This document shows positions 8,572 to 16,328 of a DNA stretch of 50,451 nucleotides, in pieces; the stretch's first letter is position 1; every line of letters starts with the position of its first letter. Both the position numbers and the translations under genes were made by a program. This DNA comes from Candidatus Nitrosopelagicus sp. (GTDB taxonomy: Archaea > Thermoproteota > Nitrososphaeria > Nitrososphaerales > Nitrosopumilaceae), in NCBI GenBank assembly GCA_028345195.1, contig JAOMCX010000010.1, positions 1 to 50,451 of the forward strand, read 5' to 3'. Under the pieces are notes generated by a model, which was not told the DNA's origin, searched no databases, and saw only the letters and a program-made list of their open reading frames with translations.

Positions 8572-9022
8572 AAAATTCTACAATCATATCAATTTCTACT
8601 GTTGAATTTAATGGAAGATTTGCTACTCCTACTGCAATCCTTGAATGTTTTGCCATATCTCCAAAAATTTCAACTAACAAATCTGATGCTGCATTGATTA
8701 CTTTTGGCTGTTCTGCAAAATTGGGATTAGAATTAACAAATCCTGAAATTCTAACAAATCTTGTAATCTTATCAAGTGAACCAAGATTTGCATTTAATTG
8801 CGCTAGACCATTAATTATACAAATTTTGGCAGCATCTCTTGCTGAATCTATTGATTGGGTTTCAGGTACTTTTCCTTCAAAAACTACTTTTCCCTCTTTC
8901 ATTGGAATCTGTCCTGAAACAAAAGCCAAATTTCCGGTTGTTACCACTGGAATGTAAGATCCTGCTGGACTAGGAGGTGTTGGAATCTCAATACCTAATT
9001 CTTTTAGTTTCTCCTCAATCAT
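8564..9022 (-). CDS. RidA/YjgF-family protein (reactive enamine/imine deaminase type)
   Basis: The 152-residue protein shows the RidA layout: PAGSYIPVVTTGNLAFVSGQIPM near residues 19-41, the SARDAAKICIINGLAQLNANLGSLDKITRFVRISGFVNS stretch near 80-115, and a final strand TVEIDMIVEFSN. It belongs to the longer YjgF-endoribonuclease-like subgroup (about 150 rather than 130 residues). Family members hydrolyse reactive enamine/imine intermediates released by PLP enzymes. The usual catalytic Arg in the last third is not clearly in its standard VxR setting, so activity is uncertain. It is convergent with the hemerythrin gene and divergent from cdvC, with 154 bases between. Confidence 0.85.
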   Translation of the reverse strand: MIEEKLKELGIEIPTPPSPAGSYIPVVTTGNLAFVSGQIPMKEGKVVFEGKVPETQSIDSARDAAKICIINGLAQLNANLGSLDKITRFVRISGFVNSNPNFAEQPKVINAASDLLVEIFGDMAKHSRIAVGVANLPLNSTVEIDMIVEFSN

Positions 9023-9176
9023 GAACTCTAATTGAAATTTGTATATTTAGTCCTATGTAGAATTATTCTAGGCATCAACCTTAATTTCAGTTGAATTAAT
9101 TTCACCAAAATTTCGATAGCAGTTTACTCTATCTAATACCTAGTCAAATCATGATTGAATTCATCAGTGATATAGA

Positions 9177-10388
9177 ATGAGTATGGCCCCCCAAGAATTA
9201 GAAAAAAGCGCTAGTAAATATGCGGCAGCTGCAATAAGAGCTGATTCACAAGGTGCTGCTGGAATGGCTATAACTGACTATCAAAATGCATCTGACACTT
9301 TATTGAAATTAATACGACTTTATCCTACGAGTAGTCTAAACAAAATTTACAAGCAAAGTTATCAAAAATATCAAGAACGTATCCAAGCATTACGTGATAG
9401 TAATGGTGGAGATATTGCACCTGCAGTAGATCCTAACGCATCTCCAGAAGAACAAAAAAAGGCTCTTGCTAGAGCCCAACCTCACAAAGATGATGGTAAT
9501 GATCTTGAAGATTTAGTTATGAGAGAGAAACCTGATGTAAAATGGTCTGAGGTAATTGGATTAGATGATGCAAAAGGTGCATTACGTGAATCAATTGTTT
9601 ATCCTAGTAAAAGACCTGACTTATTCCCCTTAGGTTGGCCAAGAGGAATGTTGTTGTATGGTCCACCTGGAACTGGAAAAACAATGCTTGCAGCAGCCAC
9701 TGCAAATGAACTTGATGGTTATTTCATTAATGTTGATGCTGCATCAATGATGAGTAAATGGCTTGGTGAAGCAGAAAAAAATGTATCAAAATTATTCAAT
9801 ATGGCAAGAAAGTATAATGAAAAAGAAGGTAAACCTGTAATCTTATTCATCGATGAAGTTGACTCTCTTCTTGGAGATAGAAATAGTGAGGTTGGTGGTG
9901 AAATTAGAGCAAAAAATCAGTTCCTTTCTGAATTAGATGGTGTAAATGGAAAAGGTAAAGAAACCATGATGTATGTAATTGGTGCAACTAACAAACCTTG
10001 GAGTTTAGATGAGCCATTTTTAAGACGTTTCCAAAAAAGAATCTATGTATCTCTTCCAGCAATGGATGCACGAAATAAATTATTTGAACAATATACTGCT
10101 CCTCTAAAAAAATCGACCCGATTTAATCTGGTTAGTCTTGCAAAACAATTTGATGGATACAGTGCAAGTGATATCAAAGATGTATGCCAAGGTGCACAAT
10201 TATTGGTTGTAAACGAATTATTCCGATCTGCTAATTATCATGAACCTGTTGACGGTGAACCTCCACAAGATCCTCGTGAGTTGACAATGGCTGATTTCAA
10301 AGATATCAAAGCAAGAAGAAAGCCAAGTGTTTCTATAGAAAATATTCGCGCATATCATAAGTGGAGCGAATCTTTTGGTGCACTCTGA
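9177..10388 (+). CDS. cdvC: CdvC, Vps4-like AAA+ ATPase of the archaeal ESCRT division system
   Basis: The 403-residue protein has a three-helix MIT domain (about residues 5-75, SASKYAAAAIRADSQGAAG...YQKYQERIQ), a linker, and one AAA+ module. Walker A GPPGTGKT is at 162-169, Walker B ILFIDEVD at 222-229, then IGATNKPWSLDEPFLRRF with arginine fingers, and a Vps4 C-terminal part. This order is Vps4/CdvC rather than proteasome ATPase or CDC48, which have an OB fold or two AAA modules. CdvC removes ESCRT-III (CdvB) filaments during cell division. Thaumarchaea divide with Cdv proteins, and the other cdv genes are not in this window. Start codons at 9177 or 9183 are both possible. The pore-loop region SKWLGEAEKN is intact. 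Confidence 0.92.
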   Translation: MSMAPQELEKSASKYAAAAIRADSQGAAGMAITDYQNASDTLLKLIRLYPTSSLNKIYKQSYQKYQERIQALRDSNGGDIAPAVDPNASPEEQKKALARAQPHKDDGNDLEDLVMREKPDVKWSEVIGLDDAKGALRESIVYPSKRPDLFPLGWPRGMLLYGPPGTGKTMLAAATANELDGYFINVDAASMMSKWLGEAEKNVSKLFNMARKYNEKEGKPVILFIDEVDSLLGDRNSEVGGEIRAKNQFLSELDGVNGKGKETMMYVIGATNKPWSLDEPFLRRFQKRIYVSLPAMDARNKLFEQYTAPLKKSTRFNLVSLAKQFDGYSASDIKDVCQGAQLLVVNELFRSANYHEPVDGEPPQDPRELTMADFKDIKARRKPSVSIENIRAYHKWSESFGAL

Positions 10389-10416
10389 TCGGTTTTCATA
10401 CAGAGCACAAAGAAGC

Positions 10417-10424
10417 TTTTAAAT
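10417..10424 (+). promoter_or_regulatory. TATA box of the carAB operon
   Basis: TTTTAAAT lies in the spacer between cdvC and carA. In archaea transcription starts about 25 bases after the TATA centre, here near 10446. That would put the mRNA 5' end almost exactly at the beginning of the open carA frame (10447), implying a leaderless or nearly leaderless transcript. Confidence 0.55.
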
Positions 10425-10455
10425 CCTGATTCAAAGAGACTTGTAGAGGGTCACA

Positions 10456-11595
10456 ATAACTACAAAGAAATCCAAGCATGCAAACAAGTTTGGGAAGCTG
10501 ATCCTTTCTGATGGAACCGTTCTAGATGGAATGGGTTTTGGTTATTCTACTACTGTTTTCGGTGAAATTGTCTTCAATACGGGTATGGTGGGCTATACGG
10601 AGGCCCTAACTGATCCCTCATACAATGGCCAAATTCTTACGTTAACATATCCTCTAGTTGGAAATTACGGTGTTCCAGATTCAACCGAAGTTGATGAGGA
10701 TGGAATTTCTAAATTCTTTGAATCTGATATGATGCAAATTCGAGGTCTAGTAGTTCACGAGTTATCTCAAACTGCAAGTCATTGGAATCTCAAAATAACC
10801 TTAGATGAATGGATGTATAATGAAAAAGTTCCTGGTATCTCTGGAATTGATACTAGGGCAATCACAAAGAAACTTACAAGCCGTGGTGTGATGATGGCTG
10901 CTCTAGTCGTATCTGATACCAAAATTGATGTAGAAGAAATTAAAAAAGAGCTTGAAAAAATCACGACCTACACTTCTGAAAAATTCATGGATACTGTATC
11001 CACTAAAGAGGAAAAAGTATATGGTGACGATGATCAATCTGTAGTAGTTATTGATACTGGAGCAAAAAATGCAATTGTTAGAAATGTCCGAGAACTGGGA
11101 TACAAGGCAATAGTTGTTCCTTGGGATACACCTTTTGATAAAGTGATGTCGCACAAACCCAAAGGAGTTGTTTTGAGTAGTGGTCCTGGTGACCCGCAAA
11201 ATTGTCCTGAAACCATTGACACCGCAAAAAAACTAATCGAAAACAATGTTCCTACATTAGGTATTTGTCTTGGTGCACAAATTATTGGCATCGCAGGAAA
11301 TACTGAAACTTACAAATTAAAGTACGGACATCGTGGACAAAATAAACCTTGCATCAACTTAGAAACAAATCAAGTTTATGTTACTAGCCAAAATCATGGT
11401 TATGGAATAAAACCTGAATCTTTAGAAAAATCTGATTTCAAATTATGGTTTTCAAATGCTGATGACAAAACAGTTGAGGGCATAAAACATAAAACTAAAA
11501 ACTGCATAGCTGTACAATTTCATCCAGAAGCTGCACCTGGTCCGTTTGACTGTAAATATGTATTCGACGAATTAAAAAAATTAATGGAGAAATAA
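10456..11595 (+). CDS. carA: carbamoyl-phosphate synthase small (glutaminase) subunit
   Basis: It supplies ammonia from glutamine to CarB for carbamoyl phosphate (arginine and pyrimidines). The N-terminal CarA domain reads KLILSDGTVLDG, FGEIVFNTGMVGYTEALTDPSYNGQIL and PGISGIDTRA. The C-terminal class I glutaminase domain has VVLSSGPGDP, the nucleophile Cys in GICLGAQ, and the His/Glu pair in QFHPEAAPGP. The residue after GICLG is Ala where His is usual. The start is a problem: the frame is open from 10447 and KLILSDGT must be included, yet it has no ATG, GTG or TTG before the internal ATG at 10531. ATA at 10456 (or GTC at 10450) is my choice from the promoter position. The stop is 3 bases before carB. 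Confidence 0.88.
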   Translation: MTTKKSKHANKFGKLILSDGTVLDGMGFGYSTTVFGEIVFNTGMVGYTEALTDPSYNGQILTLTYPLVGNYGVPDSTEVDEDGISKFFESDMMQIRGLVVHELSQTASHWNLKITLDEWMYNEKVPGISGIDTRAITKKLTSRGVMMAALVVSDTKIDVEEIKKELEKITTYTSEKFMDTVSTKEEKVYGDDDQSVVVIDTGAKNAIVRNVRELGYKAIVVPWDTPFDKVMSHKPKGVVLSSGPGDPQNCPETIDTAKKLIENNVPTLGICLGAQIIGIAGNTETYKLKYGHRGQNKPCINLETNQVYVTSQNHGYGIKPESLEKSDFKLWFSNADDKTVEGIKHKTKNCIAVQFHPEAAPGPFDCKYVFDELKKLMEK

Positions 11596-11598
11596 AAA

Positions 11599-13389
11599 AT
11601 GCCAAAAAATGAATCCCTAAAGAAAATTCTTGTACTTGGAAGTGGTGCAATAAAAATTGGTGAAGCAGGAGAATTTGATTATTCTGGAAGTCAATGTTTG
11701 AAAGCAATACATGAAGATGGAATCAAAAGTGTACTCATCAATCCAAATATCGCTACAATTCAAACGGATACGCGATTTGCAGATCAAGTTTACCTTTTAC
11801 CTGTAACTCCAGATTATGTTGAATCTATTATTGAAAAAGAACGACCTGATGGTGTTATGTTGGCGTATGGTGGTCAAACTGCATTAAATTGTGGTGTAAA
11901 GTTAGAAGATGCTGGAATTTTCAAAAAATATGATGTTAAAGTCCTTGGAACTCAAGTAGAGGGAATCAAAAATACTGAAGATAGGCAGCTTTTCAAGGAT
12001 TCAATGAAAGAAGCAGGCGTTCCTGTGCTTAAAAGTAGGACTGTTACAAACTTTGAGGATGCAAAAAAGACTGCCGAAGAACTATCATATCCTGTAATAG
12101 TTCGAGTTGCGTATACTCTTGGTGGTAGAGGGGGTGGAATTGCTCATAATGAAATCGAACTGCACGAAATTGTGGAACGTGGAATTAAGGCAAGTCTTGT
12201 AGGTCAAGTTCTAGTTGAAGAATACATTGGACATTGGAAGCAAATTGAGTATGAGGTTATGCAAGACTATGATGGAAATAATGTAATTGTTTGTAACATG
12301 GAAAATGTTCTTTCTATGAAAGTTCATACTGGTGACAATATCGTAGTTGCACCCTCTCAGACAATTAATAATAATGAATACCACATGTTACGTACCGCAG
12401 CATTACGTGCTACAAAGCATGTTGGAATTGTTGGTGAATGTAATATTCAGTATGCATTGGATGCTGACTCTGATAGATATGTTGCAATTGAAATTAATCC
12501 TCGTCTTTCACGTTCATCAGCTCTTGCTAGTAAGGCAACTGGTTATCCACTGGCATACATGTCTGCAAAGATTGGATTAGGATATAATTTGTCTGAACTA
12601 GTAAATAGAATTACAAAAAGCACAACTGCATGCTTTGAGCCATCACTTGATTATATTGTTTGTAAACATCCTAGATGGGATTTTTCAAAATTTGAACTTG
12701 CTAATCGCAAACTAGGTGTAACAATGAAATCTGTTGGTGAAGTAATGGCTGTTGGCAGAACCTTTGAAGAATCTTTACAAAAAGCAATTCGAATGCTTGA
12801 CATAGGAAATGATGGATTAGTCTTAAATCGTTCAAATGGTGAAAAAATTTCCGAAGAAGATCTTGAATACAAACTTTCACACCATGATGATCAAATATTG
12901 TATAATGTAGCAATCGCATTAAAGATGGGAATAACTGTTGACAGAATATATGAGTTATCTGCAATTGATCCTTGGTTTATTGAAAAGATTCAAAATATTG
13001 TAAATACTGAATCTAAACTCAAGGAATCTGAACTAAATGAATCTGTAATGAGGGAATCAAAAAAGATGGGGTTTTCTGATAATCAAATTGCACGTGTAAA
13101 AGAAAAAACTCCTGATGAGATACGTGAAATTCGAAAAAACTTTGGAATCATTCCTGCTGTAAAACAAATTGATACTTTGGCTGCTGAATGGCCTGCAGTT
13201 ACAAATTATCTTTATCTGACTTATGGTGGAAATTCTAATGATATCAAAGTCTCACCAGAAGAAAAAGGAATAGTTGTGGTTGGTGCAGGTCCATATAGAA
13301 TTGGAAGTAGCGTTGAATTTGATTGGGGAACTGTGAATATGGTATGGGGTCTTCAAGAAAATGGTGAAAAAAAACATCTCTGTTGTTAA
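11599..13389 (+). CDS. carB: carB, N-terminal fragment (first ATP-grasp half)
   Basis: This 596-residue frame holds the carboxyphosphate half: LGSGAIKIGEAGEFDYSGSQ near residue 12, VRVAYTLGGRGGG near 167 (ATP-grasp), the metal-binding EINPRLSRSSALASKATGYPLA near 297, the oligomerisation domain, and the start of the second half (VVGAGPYRIGSSVEFDW near 553). The final residues KHLCC are out of frame and artefactual. Confidence 0.8.
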   Translation: MPKNESLKKILVLGSGAIKIGEAGEFDYSGSQCLKAIHEDGIKSVLINPNIATIQTDTRFADQVYLLPVTPDYVESIIEKERPDGVMLAYGGQTALNCGVKLEDAGIFKKYDVKVLGTQVEGIKNTEDRQLFKDSMKEAGVPVLKSRTVTNFEDAKKTAEELSYPVIVRVAYTLGGRGGGIAHNEIELHEIVERGIKASLVGQVLVEEYIGHWKQIEYEVMQDYDGNNVIVCNMENVLSMKVHTGDNIVVAPSQTINNNEYHMLRTAALRATKHVGIVGECNIQYALDADSDRYVAIEINPRLSRSSALASKATGYPLAYMSAKIGLGYNLSELVNRITKSTTACFEPSLDYIVCKHPRWDFSKFELANRKLGVTMKSVGEVMAVGRTFEESLQKAIRMLDIGNDGLVLNRSNGEKISEEDLEYKLSHHDDQILYNVAIALKMGITVDRIYELSAIDPWFIEKIQNIVNTESKLKESELNESVMRESKKMGFSDNQIARVKEKTPDEIREIRKNFGIIPAVKQIDTLAAEWPAVTNYLYLTYGGNSNDIKVSPEEKGIVVVGAGPYRIGSSVEFDWGTVNMVWGLQENGEKKHLCC

Positions 13390-14707
13390 TTGTAATCCTG
13401 AAACTGTATCTACTGATTATGATATCTGTACACGATTGTACTTTGAAGAACTAACTCAAGAGAGGCTACTCGATATTGCTGAATTTGAAAACCCTAAAGG
13501 CGTAATCACATGTGTTGGTGGACAGACCGCAAATAATCTGACTCCTGGTCTTGCACAACGTGGAATCAATATTATGGGCACAAGTGCGATTGATGTTGAC
13601 AGAGCTGAAGATCGTTCAAAGTTTAGCGCAGAATTGGATAAACTTCACATCCAGCAGCCAAAATGGCAAGCATTTTCAAATCTAATTGAAGCGAGAACCT
13701 TTGCACAAGATGTAGGATTTCCTGTAATTGTTAGACCCTCGTATGTTTTGTCTGGTGCAGCAATGAAAGTTGTATGGTCTCAAGATGAGCTTAAAACTTA
13801 TGTCAAAGAGGCGACTGATGTTTCTCCGGATCATCCTGTTGTAATATCAAAATTCATGTTAGATTCGCTTGAAGTGGATGTTGATGGAATTAGTAATGGC
13901 AAAGAAGTAGTTATTGGTGCAATCGTAGAACATATTGATTCTGCTGGAGTTCATTCTGGAGATGCAATGATGTGTATTCCACCATGGCGTCTTAATAATA
14001 AAATAATTGAAACCATTAATGATTACACAAAAAAAATTGCATTAACATTTAATGTTAAAGGTCCATTTAATTTACAATTTCTTATTAACAATGATCATGT
14101 CTACGTTATTGAGCTTAACATACGTGCATCTCGTTCAATGCCTTTTGTATCAAAATTGGTAAAAACTAATCTTATCGCACTTGCATCTAAAGCAATTTTA
14201 GATAAACCGCTTCCACATGTACCTGAAAACAAATGGCAAAAAATTCATAATTATGGAATCAAAGTCCCACAATTTTCATTTATGCAATTAGATGGTGCTG
14301 ATATTGCATTAGGTGTAGAGATGCAATCTACAGGTGAGGCTGCATGTTTTGGAAATAGTTTCTATGATGCATTATCAAAAGGTTTGACATCTGTCGGTTA
14401 CAATTTGCCTGATAAAGGAACTGCTTTAGTTACTGCAGGAGGTTCTCAAAATAAAGAAAAACTGTTGCCTTCAATTGCTAAACTTAAACAACTGGGATTC
14501 AAGATATTGGCAACAGAACATACTGCTGAATTTTTTGAAGAAAAAGTTGGAGATATAGAAATTGTACATAAAATTTCAGAGCCAGAACGTAAACCCAACA
14601 TCTCTGATCTACTTTATGAGAAAAAAATCGATTTTATCATAAATATTCCAAGCACCTTATCTTTGGAAAAAATATGTTGGAATGTTAGACGACGAATATC
14701 AAATTAG
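13361..14707 (+). CDS. carB: carB, middle fragment (second ATP-grasp half and MGS start)
   Basis: This 448-residue frame has the carbamate-phosphorylating ATP-grasp half: VIVRPSYVLSGAAMKVV near residue 121, then VIELNIRASRSMPFVSK near 249. After these the allosteric MGS-like domain begins (GTALVTAGGSQNKEKLLPSI...LGFKILATEHTAEFF). The first five or so residues and the last nine (CWNVRRRISN) are out of frame. The ATG at 13361 falls inside the break and is not a true start. Confidence 0.78.
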   Translation: MVKKNISVVNCNPETVSTDYDICTRLYFEELTQERLLDIAEFENPKGVITCVGGQTANNLTPGLAQRGINIMGTSAIDVDRAEDRSKFSAELDKLHIQQPKWQAFSNLIEARTFAQDVGFPVIVRPSYVLSGAAMKVVWSQDELKTYVKEATDVSPDHPVVISKFMLDSLEVDVDGISNGKEVVIGAIVEHIDSAGVHSGDAMMCIPPWRLNNKIIETINDYTKKIALTFNVKGPFNLQFLINNDHVYVIELNIRASRSMPFVSKLVKTNLIALASKAILDKPLPHVPENKWQKIHNYGIKVPQFSFMQLDGADIALGVEMQSTGEAACFGNSFYDALSKGLTSVGYNLPDKGTALVTAGGSQNKEKLLPSIAKLKQLGFKILATEHTAEFFEEKVGDIEIVHKISEPERKPNISDLLYEKKIDFIINIPSTLSLEKICWNVRRRISN

Positions 14708-14843
14708 ACGAAAAGCTCTAGAATTGGGAATCCCGGTACTTACTACCATTGAGTTGGCTGATTCTTTTGTAAAAACACTGGAATGGTTACAAAACAACGA
14801 GACTACAAAAGATCCTATCGAACCATATGATATTCTTGAATAA
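14682..14843 (+). CDS. carB: carB, C-terminal fragment
   Basis: This short frame reads MLDDEYQIRRKALELGIPVLTTIELADSFVKTLEWL, the last 50 or so residues of the CarB MGS-like regulatory domain. It continues the middle fragment if one A is removed from the run at 14667-14672. It ends 16 bases before the convergent metallophosphoesterase. Confidence 0.75.
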   Translation: MLDDEYQIRRKALELGIPVLTTIELADSFVKTLEWLQNNETTKDPIEPYDILE

Positions 14844-14859
14844 TATTTCAAAAATTTAC

Positions 14860-15612
14860 TCATAAAACTTGGTTAATTATTGACTCATTACCAATTATCG
14901 TACCATCCAATGTCAAAATTTTTGCCATTGTAGAATCTTTAATTTTTTCAACTATTGGAGAAATTGATTTTTTATAGTATTTTTTTTCAGTTGCGTAAAA
15001 GTATGGATTGAATGAAGGAACTATTGTGATATTAAGTTCTCCTCTTGTGGATGGAAAAATTTTTGATTTATCTGTTTTAATTGAAATCCAAATTCTTTCT
15101 CCATTAAGTAATGAATTCTTATCAAAATAAACCGGATGAATATGTCCCATGATTATATTATTGACACTTGAATAATTTTTTGATGGCATCGTATGACCAT
15201 GTGTCAATAAAACATCGTCAATAATCATTCCTTTTGAACTGATCACTGTAACATCACTTGGAATTAATTTATCAATATTTGAATCGTGATTTCCTGGAAT
15301 CAAAATTACTTCTAATGAATTTTTTACCTCTTCAAAAAAATATGGAACATCTTTCCATTCTGAATTTGTTATAGATTGGATACTTGATTTTACATCTCCT
15401 AACAGAATTAATGTGTCTGGATTTTCTTTTTTAATGATTTTTGTAACATTTGAAATAATTTCATTTATTGATGAATTCTTTCTAACCGTATTTTTATTTG
15501 ATGAAAATTTATGTTCAAATCCAATATGGAGATCAGATATGACTAGATTTTTTCTTTTCTCTTCTACAATCAATGCCGGTTCGGAATCAATTATTCTCGT
15601 AATTACCATCAA
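14860..15612 (-). CDS. archaeal metallophosphoesterase (SbcD-related/ICC-like)
   Basis: The 250-residue calcineurin-type phosphoesterase has all five metal motifs in order: VISDLHIGFEH (about residue 25), LLGDVKSS (near 71), PGNHDSN (near 106), LTHGHTMPS (near 136) and IMGHIHPVY (near 154). It fits the small archaeal SbcD-related group often found near Lhr-type helicases, though none is here. Possible substrates are nucleic acids or small phosphodiesters. No nuclease capping domain is visible. It is divergent from the SWIM-domain gene with 30 bases between, so promoters must overlap. Confidence 0.85.
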   Translation of the reverse strand: MMVITRIIDSEPALIVEEKRKNLVISDLHIGFEHKFSSNKNTVRKNSSINEIISNVTKIIKKENPDTLILLGDVKSSIQSITNSEWKDVPYFFEEVKNSLEVILIPGNHDSNIDKLIPSDVTVISSKGMIIDDVLLTHGHTMPSKNYSSVNNIIMGHIHPVYFDKNSLLNGERIWISIKTDKSKIFPSTRGELNITIVPSFNPYFYATEKKYYKKSISPIVEKIKDSTMAKILTLDGTIIGNESIINQVL

Positions 15613-15642
15613 GATTATACGCTTGTCTTAGATTAATTCCTT

Positions 15643-15945
15643 ATGTCTACAAAACAAGAACGAATAGACTCGATAGTTGATGAAAGACGAGTAAAACTAC
15701 ATCTGTTTAATCCAAGTAAAAGAGAAATTTGGACCGTTGTTGGTAAAGCTAAAGAACATTGGATCGATCCTATTTCAAAATTTTGTTCTTGTTCTGGTTA
15801 TTATTTTGGAATGATAAAAAACAAAAGTCCTTGCTACCATTTAGAATCAATCTTTAAAGCAAAAAAAGAAAATAAATTTGAAATTATCGAATTCAATGAT
15901 GATGAATACGAATCATTCATTTCTGGAATTGTTAGCGATTTGTAA
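15643..15945 (+). CDS. small stand-alone SWIM zinc-finger protein
   Basis: The product is 100 residues. The centre carries CSC followed 13 residues later by CYH (about residues 48-66), matching the SWIM pattern CxCxnCxH. Before it is a WTVVGKAKEHWIDPISKFC strand pair that resembles the usual WxV...Y lead-in of SWIM domains. SWIM domains bind DNA or proteins. Stand-alone small ones include the SWS1/Shu2 partners of RecA/Rad51-family recombinases. A recombination role is inference from that resemblance only. The gene is convergent with the next hypothetical gene (1-base gap) and divergent from the phosphoesterase. Confidence 0.7.
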   Translation: MSTKQERIDSIVDERRVKLHLFNPSKREIWTVVGKAKEHWIDPISKFCSCSGYYFGMIKNKSPCYHLESIFKAKKENKFEIIEFNDDEYESFISGIVSDL

Positions 15946-15946
15946 T

Positions 15947-16246
15947 CTATTCTAGTTTAATTTCAAAAAGATCATCTTTTGAAACGCCTTTCCAGACACC
16001 AATCATTCCATCAGGTTCGCATGCTTCGACTGCTGTGATTTGTTGAACTTTGATATGGTCTGGATTTGGAGGCATCCAAAGCATTGCCATATAGTCACCA
16101 ACTTCTCCTGCTTGTTTTGGGTCTGCCATCACTACGTTTTCTTTTTGAAAACCATTACTTGCTAATGCATTCATTGCTTTTTCATTTAGGTCCATTCTTC
16201 CATGAAGAAAGAGATAGACTTTTTTGCTGGAATCTACATCTGCCAT
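15947..16246 (-). CDS. hypothetical protein
   Basis: The protein is 99 residues from the ATG at 16246. A TTG at 16270 would add eight residues but looks weaker. The sequence SKKVYLFLHGRMDLNEKAMNALASNGF followed by VVMADPKQAGEVGDYMAMLWMPPNPDHI suggests a small alpha/beta domain. No known catalytic motif, signal or membrane segment is present. Ends are almost touching those of the SWIM gene. It is divergent from the copper protein gene. Function unknown. Confidence 0.6.
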   Translation of the reverse strand: MADVDSSKKVYLFLHGRMDLNEKAMNALASNGFQKENVVMADPKQAGEVGDYMAMLWMPPNPDHIKVQQITAVEACEPDGMIGVWKGVSKDDLFEIKLE

Positions 16247-16301
16247 ACTTTCATTGAATAAATTCCGCAAATAAATCTAGATCGGATAAAAGCATTAGAT
16301 A

Positions 16302-16309
16302 TTTAAAAT
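16302..16309 (+). promoter_or_regulatory. TATA box of the cupredoxin gene
   Basis: TTTAAAAT is centred about 24 bases before the cupredoxin ATG (16329), the distance expected from an archaeal TATA box to the transcription start. The mRNA is therefore probably leaderless. This supports the chosen ATG. Confidence 0.6.
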
Positions 16310-16328
16310 ACCTGTAAAAAGCAAGAAT

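Larger units (their letters stand above)
11599..14843 (+). pseudogene. carB: carbamoyl-phosphate synthase large subunit, frame broken twice at poly-A runs
   Basis: Three overlapping frames add up to one full CarB of about 1,080 residues. It makes carbamoyl phosphate from bicarbonate, ammonia and two ATP. Break 1 is at an A8 run (13367-13374). With seven A the text reads ENGEKNISVVNCNPETVSTD, the normal CarB sequence. Break 2 is at an A6 run (14667-14672). With five A it reads SLEKYVGMLDDEYQIRRKAL. Both breaks are single extra A residues, and sequence on each side is fully conserved. A good Shine-Dalgarno sequence GGAGA (11586-11590) precedes the ATG by 8 bases. CarB is near-essential, so a sequencing error or slippage rescue is likelier than true loss. 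Confidence 0.88.

Noticed and set aside
10903-11291. Minus-strand frames inside carA
   Set aside because: Shadow frames of a well-conserved CarA; no motif or start support.
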